Origin: Acidobacteriota bacterium
GTDB taxonomy: Bacteria; Acidobacteriota; Terriglobia; Bryobacterales; Bryobacteraceae
Length of the DNA stretch: 47,873 bases
Reading direction: 5' to 3'
NCBI GenBank assembly: GCA_018268935.1
Contig: JAFDVS010000062.1
Location: forward strand, 1-47,873
A program made the translations under genes and the position numbers. Shown one piece after another: positions 42,536-47,873 of this stretch; positions within the stretch are counted from its first letter, which is position 1; every line of letters starts with the position of its first letter. The notes beneath the pieces were generated by a model. The model did not search any database. It saw only the letters and a program-made list of their open reading frames with translations, and had not been told where the DNA came from.

Positions 42536-43618
42536 ATGGTCTCTGGCCTGCTGGTACAACTACGGCCCACCACGCCTTGGCGCATCGCTCCGGAATCCGG
42601 CGCGCGCGAACGCGTCGATACGCTGTTCCATAGCGATTCGCTCTACTCCGCCATCACCCATGCCATGGCCAGCCTCGGCCACCTCGAAGAATGGATCGCT
42701 GCTACGGCCGCCGCCGAAACGCCGGCCGTCCGCTTCACTTCCTGCTTTCCCTTCGTCGAAGGCACGCTTCTGATCACGCCTCCGCGCAATCTCTGGCCTC
42801 CGCCTCCCTCTTCGCGAGTGCGCTGGAAAGGCGCCCGCTACGTCCCCGTCTCCATCGCCGAAAAGCTCCTCCGCGAACCGGATGGCCGCCTCAAGGAAGA
42901 CGAGGGCTGGGTCGTCGATTCCGGCAGCGAATGCCTCCTTCCGCCCCCCAAACGCGGCAAAGCCCTCGCCCCATTCCGCGTCACCGTCCGCCGCAACGCC
43001 GCCGTCGATCGACTCTCCGGCGTCGCAGCCGATCCCGTATCCACCGCTTGCCTCGAATTCTCCGCCGGTTCCGGCCTCTGGACCTGCGCCGCCTTCGCCT
43101 CCGATGAGGCCCGCGACCGCTGGCAGTCCCCCATCAAAGCCGCCTTCCGCCTCCTCGCCGATTCCGGCCTCGGCGGTCAGCGCTCCCGCGGTTGGGGCCG
43201 TTCCGCCGCTCCCGAGTTCCGCGAAGGCGCCTTCCCCGACCTCCTCCTCGCCGGCCCAACCCAGTTGCAGCCCCCCACTCCGCCCGCCGCCGAAGAAGGC
43301 GAAGCGCCTGCCGAGCCCGCCGCCACCTACGAAACCGGCTACTGGATGCTCTCCATGTTCCACCCCGCCGACACCGATACCGTCGACTGGACCCGCGGAG
43401 CCTACTCCGTCGTCGACCGCACCGGCCGCGTCGAATCCTCCGCCGCCCACGGCGCCCTCAAAAAGAGCGTCCGCATGGTCACCGAAGGCTCCGTCCTGCT
43501 CGCTCCCGCGGCTCCTCAGGGATCCGCCGCCGATGTCGCCCCCGACGGCTTTGCCCACCCCGTCTACCGCGCCGGATTCGCTCTTTCCATTCCCATCTCA
43601 TGGAGGGTGGTGGCATGA
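42536..43618 (+). CDS. csm4: Csm4 RAMP subunit (Cas5-like, crRNA 5' handle binding)
   Basis: A 360-residue protein with Csm4 hallmarks: TLFHSDSLYSAITHAM near the N-terminus (29-44), the glycine-rich loop SGLGGQRSRGWGR (210-222), YWMLSMFHPADTD and LKKSVRMVTEGSVLL. Csm4 caps the complex at the crRNA 5' handle and contacts Cas10. A Pro/Glu/Ala-rich insert (about 240-265) lies before the second RAMP half. It overlaps csm5 by four bases (ATGA), indicating translational coupling. Confidence 0.9.
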   Translation: MVSGLLVQLRPTTPWRIAPESGARERVDTLFHSDSLYSAITHAMASLGHLEEWIAATAAAETPAVRFTSCFPFVEGTLLITPPRNLWPPPPSSRVRWKGARYVPVSIAEKLLREPDGRLKEDEGWVVDSGSECLLPPPKRGKALAPFRVTVRRNAAVDRLSGVAADPVSTACLEFSAGSGLWTCAAFASDEARDRWQSPIKAAFRLLADSGLGGQRSRGWGRSAAPEFREGAFPDLLLAGPTQLQPPTPPAAEEGEAPAEPAATYETGYWMLSMFHPADTDTVDWTRGAYSVVDRTGRVESSAAHGALKKSVRMVTEGSVLLAPAAPQGSAADVAPDGFAHPVYRAGFALSIPISWRVVA

Positions 43619-44724
43619 AGTACCGCGTAACCTGTCTCACCCCAACCCTGGTCGGCGACGGCCAAAAGCTCTCACCGATTGACTACATGGTCTGGAAAGA
43701 CCACGTCAACGTCCTCGATCAGAAGCGCATCTTCAAACTCCTCGCCAAAGGCCCGCGCCTCGATGGCTACCTCGCCCAGGTCAAGAAGGCCGAGACCCTC
43801 GACTTCGCCAGTTGGGGAGGCTTCGCTCAGAACTTCGCCGGCCGCCGCATCCCCTTCGAAAACGCCGGGCTCACCCCCGTCTGGAATAAGCAGCGCGCCG
43901 AATCTCTCTTCATCCCAACCTTCGCCTCCGGCCCCGCCGGCCCTTACCTCCCTGCTTCCGCCCTCCGCGGAGCCCTCCACACCGCCCTCCTCGCCTCCCG
44001 CTGGACCGAGCACGCCTGGAAGCACGTCCAGGATCAGTTCCAGGGCGACCGCCTACCCCGCCGCCCCGCCGAACCCGCCGAAGACACCGCCATCGGACTC
44101 GGTGGCCACAGCCGCATGCGAGCCTTCTCCGTCGGCGACTCCGCCACCATTCCCACCCAAGCCATGAAGGTGTACCTCGTCCGCACCTCCACCCTCGTGG
44201 CCCGAGGCCAAGGCAAGCTCGAACTCGGCTGGAAACCCGCCCCGGTCTTCTGCGAAATGGCCGAACCCGGAGCCATCTTCGAAGGCAATTGGTCCGAGAG
44301 CAAATTCCTCGCCCAACCCGAGACCCTGCGCTCCCTCCGCTGGAAAGAGCCCGTCCAAAGCGGCACGCTCGCCAAGGCCGCCAATGACTATGCGGCCAAT
44401 CTGCTCGCCATCCACCGCCGCTACGCCGCCACGGCCGGCCTGACAGCTCTCGACGCGAACCTCCAGCACCTCGAAAACTGGCTCACCCGCGTCCGCGACC
44501 GCCAGAACGCCTGCCTCCTCCCCATCGGCTGGGGCACCGGCTTCCTCGCCAAAACCGCCCAGCCCGACACCGACCAGGACGCCCACCGCAAGCTCCTCCG
44601 CCTCATGCCCTTCTACAGCCGCGCCATCCAAACCGGCCTCCCCTTCCCCAAGACCCGCCGCGTCGTTTTCCTCAACGATCAGCCGGCCGCCTTGCCCGGT
44701 TGGATCCTCCTCGAAATCAGCTAA
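43615..44724 (+). CDS. csm5: Csm5 RAMP subunit
   Basis: A 369-residue RAMP with the Csm5 pattern: TCLTPTLVGDGQKLSPIDYM, YLPASALRGALHTALL (111-126) and near the C-terminus LPIGWGTGFLAKT and FPKTRRVVF. Csm5 caps the 3' end of the crRNA in type III-A complexes and recruits host nucleases. The reading frame is open from 43192, but the ATG at 43615 follows a strong GGAGGGTGG ribosome site and overlaps the csm4 stop, so it is the true start. Last gene of the csm set; a dispersed repeat follows 7 bases later. Confidence 0.9.
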   Translation: MKYRVTCLTPTLVGDGQKLSPIDYMVWKDHVNVLDQKRIFKLLAKGPRLDGYLAQVKKAETLDFASWGGFAQNFAGRRIPFENAGLTPVWNKQRAESLFIPTFASGPAGPYLPASALRGALHTALLASRWTEHAWKHVQDQFQGDRLPRRPAEPAEDTAIGLGGHSRMRAFSVGDSATIPTQAMKVYLVRTSTLVARGQGKLELGWKPAPVFCEMAEPGAIFEGNWSESKFLAQPETLRSLRWKEPVQSGTLAKAANDYAANLLAIHRRYAATAGLTALDANLQHLENWLTRVRDRQNACLLPIGWGTGFLAKTAQPDTDQDAHRKLLRLMPFYSRAIQTGLPFPKTRRVVFLNDQPAALPGWILLEIS

Positions 44725-44731
44725 CCCCATT

Positions 44732-44760
44732 TTCAGAGCCACGCGCGTCAGCAAGTGGTC
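44732..44760 (+). repeat. GAGCCGCGCGCG dispersed repeat after csm5
   Basis: TTCAGAGCCACGCGCG followed by TCAGCAAGTGGTC; note C-to-T and G-to-A changes that keep the arms complementary (CCAC with GTGG). This compensatory change suggests that the hairpin itself is maintained. Confidence 0.65.
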
Positions 44761-44816
44761 CCTTTTCCTCTCCAACCCCTCAAGCCCCGCTCCAAATCAG
44801 CCGAAATAATAAGTAG

Positions 44817-44998
44817 GCCGCTCCGGTAGCGGCAGTGTTTCCCCTTACCCATGGGTTGGTGGCGAACACCAAAACATGCTAGCATGGCAAACAGTGAAAG
44901 CCCTGTTCAGAGGCCTGGGTTCCCGTCTCTCTGGCGGCGAAGCTTTCGGAGGATCGCGACCGGCATCGAAGCCGGCGTAGATAGTTAGGCTCGCCTTT
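44817..44998 (+). other. Leader region of the ATPase gene with several hairpins
   Basis: This 182-base stretch contains GCCGCT-CCGGT-AGCGGC (44817-44833), the perfect palindrome CATGCTAGCATG (44875-44886), a GGCAAACAGTGAAAGC...CTGTTC...GGCC segment able to fold (AACAG with CTGTT inside GGC/GCC), and CCGGC-ATCGAA-GCCGG (44960-44975) just before the ATG of the ATPase gene. The GGCAAAC...GAAA part recalls the 5' half of the c-di-GMP-I riboswitch, but the GACGCAAAGCC core is missing. It may be a structured leader; its class is not recognised. Confidence 0.35.
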
Positions 44999-45892
44999 AT
45001 GTATAAAGCTTTCTTCGGTTTCAAGGAAAATCCGTTTAACCTCAGCCCGGACCCCACCTTCCTGTATCGCTCCGCGATGCATGAGGAGGCCCTCGCTAAC
45101 CTCATCTACGGCGTCCAGAGCCGCAAAGGCTTCATCGTCCTCACCGGTGAGGTCGGCACCGGCAAAACCACCCTCCTCGAATGCCTCCGCGATTTCCTCG
45201 ACCAGCAGAGCCTCGAGTTCGCCTTCATCTTCAATAGCCGCATCACCCCCGATCAGTTCTTCGAAATGATCGCCTACGACCTCGACCTGCGCTGCAACCG
45301 TAATTCCAAAACCGAAGTCCTCTTCGCCCTCAACCACCTTTTGATTCAACAAGCTAACGAGGGCCGCACCAGCGTCCTCATCGTCGACGAGGCACACAAC
45401 CTCGAATGGGAAGTCCTCGAGGAAATCCGCCTCCTCGGCAACCTCGAAAACCGCCGTGGCAAGCTCATCCAGATCATCCTCGCCGGCCAGCCCGAACTCG
45501 ACCGCAAGCTCGACGCTCCCAACCTCCGCCAGCTCAAGCAGCGCATCGTCCTCCGTACCTCCCTCCAGCCCTTCCGCGAGGAAGACACCGTCGCCTATAT
45601 CCACACCCGCATGGAAAAGGCCGGCATTCCCAACCAAACAGTTTTCTCCCCCGAATTGATTGCCGAAGTCCACGTCCGCTCCAAAGGTATCCCCCGCGTC
45701 ATTAACGCAATTTGCGATAATCTCCTGTTAACTACCTTCGCCCTCGAACAGCGCGTATCGACAATCGAAATGCTCGACGAGGTCTGCCGCGATATGCGCC
45801 TCGAGTGGGCTTCCAGCCGCCACGCCCGTGGCGAGCGCGGACGCTATACCCCCGACGCCTACGACCAGCCGTCCTTCAGCCGCGGCGATTAA
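44999..45892 (+). CDS. ExeA/XrtA-locus-type AAA ATPase
   Basis: A 297-residue AAA ATPase beginning MYKAFFGFKENPFNLSPDP, the standard opening of the ExeA-like family that accompanies type II secretion and XrtA exosortase/EPS loci. Walker A GEVGTGKT and Walker B VLIVDEAHNL are clear, with LAGQPELDRKL and LKQRIVLRTSLQPF downstream. Family members drive assembly in the envelope using ATP. No partner (secretin, exosortase or EPS gene) is adjacent; a PEP-CTERM protein exists at 18114. A long leader precedes it. Confidence 0.85.
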   Translation: MYKAFFGFKENPFNLSPDPTFLYRSAMHEEALANLIYGVQSRKGFIVLTGEVGTGKTTLLECLRDFLDQQSLEFAFIFNSRITPDQFFEMIAYDLDLRCNRNSKTEVLFALNHLLIQQANEGRTSVLIVDEAHNLEWEVLEEIRLLGNLENRRGKLIQIILAGQPELDRKLDAPNLRQLKQRIVLRTSLQPFREEDTVAYIHTRMEKAGIPNQTVFSPELIAEVHVRSKGIPRVINAICDNLLLTTFALEQRVSTIEMLDEVCRDMRLEWASSRHARGERGRYTPDAYDQPSFSRGD

Positions 45893-45942
45893 TCCCCACC
45901 TCCACTCTCTGTACAATATCTAGGTTCAACACCCGAGTAACA

Positions 45943-45965
45943 TACTAGGGGTATTACCCCTAGTA
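45943..45965. promoter_or_regulatory. Perfect 10-bp inverted repeat with 3-base loop
   Basis: TACTAGGGGT-ATT-ACCCCTAGTA. It lies 51 bases after the ATPase stop and about 140 bases before the small exported protein. There is no T-run on either side, so an operator for a dimeric regulator is more likely than a terminator. Confidence 0.55.
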
Positions 45966-46033
45966 CTATGAATATTTCAGTAACAAAAAAAGCTTGCCTG
46001 TTCTCCGCACCTTAGGATATGCTTAAATAGTTC

Positions 46034-46075
46034 CACCTAGCTGCTTAGGTGTTCCCCGTCGCGGCAGCTAAGGTG
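46034..46075 (+). promoter_or_regulatory. Leader with two mutually exclusive hairpins
   Basis: CACCTA (46034-46039) can pair with TAGGTG (46046-46051), or CACCTAGCTGC (46034-46044) can pair with GCAGCTAAGGTG (46064-46075) in an 11-bp helix with one bulged A. The two folds use the same bases, so only one can form at a time. The element ends 30 bases before the ATG of the small exported protein, consistent with a riboregulator. Confidence 0.45.
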
Positions 46076-46105
46076 AACCAGATTGCGTTTCTGGCGGAGT
46101 ATACT

Positions 46106-46312
46106 ATGCCTCGTCTTTTTCGGGTCTTGGCTCTGTGCGCTACCATTACTTTTGGAGCGACTGTTGCCGCTACATCGAACATTCCTAGCCCATTCTTCCC
46201 GCCTGACCCGTGGGAACCGGATCCACCAGAACTGGCGCTCGCGAGCAGTAACGTCCCGAGCCCGTTCTTCCCACCTGATCCCTGGGAACCTGATCCGGAA
46301 GAAGCAGTCTAG
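46106..46312 (+). CDS. Tiny exported protein with duplicated proline/tryptophan motif
   Basis: A 68-residue protein: a signal peptide (MPRLFRVLALCATITFGATV) followed by two near-identical copies of SNIPSPFFPPDPWEPDP and SNVPSPFFPPDPWEPDP, joined by PELALAS and ending in EEAV. The mature peptide is short, acidic, and rich in Pro, Phe and Trp. GGAG lies seven bases before the ATG, so translation is well supported. The DNA repeats differ at many third positions while the peptide is kept, showing selection on the protein. Function unknown. Confidence 0.75.
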   Translation: MPRLFRVLALCATITFGATVAATSNIPSPFFPPDPWEPDPPELALASSNVPSPFFPPDPWEPDPEEAV

Positions 46313-46319
46313 GACTTCC

Positions 46320-46337
46320 TTCAGGCGCCAGCCTGAA
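46320..46337 (+). repeat. TTCAGGC hairpin before the membrane protein gene
   Basis: TTCAGGC-GCCA-GCCTGAA, a perfect 7-bp stem with a 4-base loop, reaching the A of the ATG at 46337. It is similar in design to GTTCAGCC...GGCTGAAC at 11893-11914. Confidence 0.45.
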
Positions 46338-47026
46338 TGGCTTACATGACCGAAATCTACTACCTGCAGGGTGGCTTAGCGCTTGCCCTGCAGGTTTTCA
46401 TTTTGAATGCCATGATCCGCTATGGATCTCGGCGCTACTGGCTCCTTTTCCTCTACATCGTCTCCCTTTTCCTTTCCACTGCCGTCCTCGTACTCAGCCT
46501 CTCCGGAGCTTCCGGCTGGTCCCGCGAAGCCCTCCGCTTCTTCTGGATCAGTGAAGTCATCCAGCAGGCCCTCGTTTTCTGCGCCATCATCAGCTTCATC
46601 CACCAGCGCCTGTCTCTCGGTGACAATCGTTCCCCGATGACCCGCTGGCTCATCATCGGTGCTGCCACCATCCTCCTTCTCATCCTCGCCGTTCACAAAA
46701 CTCCAGCCCTCAACGCCTGGATGACCCCCGTCAGCCGCGACCTCAGCTTCGTCGCCACCATCCTCAACCTCCTCCTTTGGACCGTCCTCCTCCGCGACCC
46801 CAAACGCAATCAGCGCCTCCTCATGGTCAGCGGCGGCCTCGGCGTCCAATTGGCCGGCTCCGCCGTCGGCCAAGGGCTCCGTGTCCTCTGGGAAGTCTCC
46901 AAAGTCTTTGTCACCCTGGGCAACTTCGTCAGCTCTATTACCTACCTCCTCTCCCTCTACATCATCTACCGCGCCTTCGCCCAACCCGACGCCGTTTCAG
47001 AACCGCGCGCCTCAGCAAGCAGTTAA
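46337..47026 (+). CDS. Integral membrane protein of unknown function
   Basis: A 229-residue protein with about seven hydrophobic helices: GGLALALQVFILNAMI, WLLFLYIVSLFLSTAVLVLS, FWISEVIQQALVFCAIISFI, WLIIGAATILLLILAVH, LSFVATILNLLLWTVLL, a sixth near GGLGVQLAGSAVGQGLRVLW and SSITYLLSLYIIYRAFA. No catalytic motif is visible; the layout resembles unassigned 7TM proteins. Start is ATG 46337 (alternative 46346). Its last 11 or so codons and stop codon come from a copy of the GAGCCGCGCGCG dispersed repeat, so the natural C-terminus has been replaced. Confidence 0.7.
   Translation: MAYMTEIYYLQGGLALALQVFILNAMIRYGSRRYWLLFLYIVSLFLSTAVLVLSLSGASGWSREALRFFWISEVIQQALVFCAIISFIHQRLSLGDNRSPMTRWLIIGAATILLLILAVHKTPALNAWMTPVSRDLSFVATILNLLLWTVLLRDPKRNQRLLMVSGGLGVQLAGSAVGQGLRVLWEVSKVFVTLGNFVSSITYLLSLYIIYRAFAQPDAVSEPRASASS
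46995..47023 (+). repeat. GAGCCGCGCGCG dispersed repeat forming a gene end
   Basis: TTTCAGAACCGCGCGC followed by CTCAGCAAGCAGT. It is read in the frame of the membrane protein as SEPRASASS, the last residues before the TAA. Confidence 0.6.
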
Positions 47027-47118
47027 CTTCCCCCTACCCACCCCCACCAACCCGGGAGTACACTGAAAGGTGAGTTTCCGCTCGCACTTTATTAATTCGT
47101 CCGAAGAGAGGTCTACCC

Positions 47119-47873
47119 ATGTCGGCAAGCGATTTTGATCGCAGGGATTTTCTCAAGCAGGCAACCGGCGCCGTGATGGCAGCCGTTCCTGCAATGGCGG
47201 CTCGTCCAGCGGCCAAAATGTCCGGCCGTGTTCTCGGAGCCAACGACCGTATCCAGGTGGCCTGCATCGGCACCGGCGGCCGTGGCCGTTACGTCACCGG
47301 CGAGTTCGCCAAGTACGGCCAGGCTTCCAATCAGTGCGTCATCGTCGGCGTCTGCGATACCTACCAGAAGCGGGTCAACCTCAACAAAGAAACCTACAAG
47401 TGTGACGGCACGCTCGACTACCGCGAAATCCTCGCCCGCAAAGACGTCGATGCCGTCATCGTCGCCACCCCCGACCACTGGCACGCCAAAATCGCCCTCG
47501 AAGCCATGGACACCGGCAAAGACGTCTACCTCGAAAAGCCCATGTGCCACACCATCGAGGAAGCCCGGCAACTGGTCGCAACCGTGAAGGAAACACAACG
47601 CGTCCTCCAGGTCGGCTCCCAAACTACTTCCGGCGATCAGTGGCACAAAGCGAAAAAAGCCATCGCCGACGGCATGATCGGCAAGCACATCATGAGCCAG
47701 GGCTCCTACCATCGCAACTCCGTCGAAGGCGAGTGGAACTGGCCCATCGACAAAGAAGCCGGCCCGGACGGCAAAGGCGAAAACTTCATCGATTGGAAGA
47801 TGTGGCTCGGCCCCGCACAAAAGCGCCCCTTCGACGCCGACCGCTTCTTCCGTTTCCGCAAATACTGGGATTA
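47119..47873 (+). CDS. Tat-exported Gfo/Idh/MocA oxidoreductase (3' end beyond window)
   Basis: The visible 251 residues begin with a Tat signal (DRRDFLKQATGAVMAAV). Next comes the NAD(P)-binding Rossmann domain: IQVACIGTGGRGRYVTGEF, VIVGVCDTYQKR, VDAVIVATPDHWHAKIALE, DVYLEKPMCHTIEEA (with the EKP lysine of the family) and RVLQVGSQTTSGDQWHKA. Exported members of this family are abundant in Acidobacteria and Planctomycetes and probably oxidise sugars. AGAGAGG lies about eight bases before the ATG. The C-terminal domain is cut at the window edge. Confidence 0.92.
   Translation, partial: MSASDFDRRDFLKQATGAVMAAVPAMAARPAAKMSGRVLGANDRIQVACIGTGGRGRYVTGEFAKYGQASNQCVIVGVCDTYQKRVNLNKETYKCDGTLDYREILARKDVDAVIVATPDHWHAKIALEAMDTGKDVYLEKPMCHTIEEARQLVATVKETQRVLQVGSQTTSGDQWHKAKKAIADGMIGKHIMSQGSYHRNSVEGEWNWPIDKEAGPDGKGENFIDWKMWLGPAQKRPFDADRFFRFRKYWD

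Noticed and set aside
43192..43614. Extension of csm5 upstream to 43192
   Set aside because: The extra 141 residues are an Arg/Pro-rich translation of csm4 in another frame; the ATG at 43615 has an excellent ribosome site and begins with the family's N-terminal motif.
44887..44925. c-di-GMP-I riboswitch call
   Set aside because: Only GGCAAAC and GAAA agree; the GACGCAAAGCC core and tetraloop receptor are not seen, so only a generic structured leader is reported.
44725..44998. Possible CRISPR array next to csm5
   Set aside because: No direct repeats of 25-40 bases with regular spacers occur here or in any other gap of the window; only hairpins and a single dispersed repeat were found.

Overview
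The window looks like a chromosomal piece of an Acidobacteriota genome, most likely Bryobacterales/Solibacteraceae. The reasons are: a protein with the C-terminal domain first defined in Solibacter (TIGR03437) at 35295-37013; two giant Oar-like TonB-dependent receptors with an N-terminal carboxypeptidase-regulatory-like domain; a CRTAC1-type FG-GAP/UnbV protein next to a PQQ-type beta-propeller; a cytochrome c fused to a copper monooxygenase-like domain; several Tat-type secreted enzymes; a PEP-CTERM protein; and very high GC with strongly C-ending codons. This placement is inference from gene families, not from a marker gene.

Layout. 1-1514: toxin-antitoxin patch (MazEF-like pair, Phd/PIN pair, a decayed second PIN fragment and other gene debris). 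1651-5039: secreted cytochrome c/copper protein and a PLD-like domain joined to a P-loop ATPase. 5442-10161: SIS sugar-phosphate enzyme, a secretin, a divergent winged-helix AAA+ ATPase and a TPR protein. 10315-13136: purH and an MFS exporter. 13183-26058: mostly envelope and secreted proteins, with two Oar-like receptors, a glycine-rich exported protein, a PEP-CTERM protein, a beta-propeller, a CRTAC1 protein and a small exported protein. 26114-29377: tightly overlapping operon hpnJ, two half-size DMT transporters, hpnI (hopanoid side-chain modification). 29438-33710: LolA-like protein, tiny membrane protein, S41 protease, and a BlaI/M56 sensor pair with a visible operator. 33763-38001: PLP decarboxylase, TIGR03437 protein, secreted TIM-barrel protein. 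38008-44724: sppA followed by a complete type III-A Csm effector set (csm1/cas10, csm2, csm3, csm4, csm5). 44999-47873: XrtA/ExeA-type ATPase, a tiny exported repeat protein under an elaborate leader, a membrane protein and a truncated Gfo/Idh/MocA oxidoreductase.

The most unusual part is the Csm locus. All five effector subunits are present and the Cas10 cyclase motif (GGDD) is intact, but the Cas10 is only 488 residues: it begins directly at the first palm domain, has no HD nuclease domain and shows no cysteine zinc ribbon. There is no CRISPR array, cas6, cas1/cas2 or CARF effector within the window, and Csm2 carries a long RG/G-rich N-terminal tail. The genes lie 24 nt downstream of sppA and appear to be co-transcribed with it.

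Several short dispersed intergenic repeats recur through the window: a GAGCCGCGCGCG...AGCAAGCGG element with about six copies, usually just after genes; an ATCGGTGT element with two copies; and TTCAG...CTGAA hairpins. One copy of the first forms the end of a coding region. No tRNA, rRNA or CRISPR array was seen.
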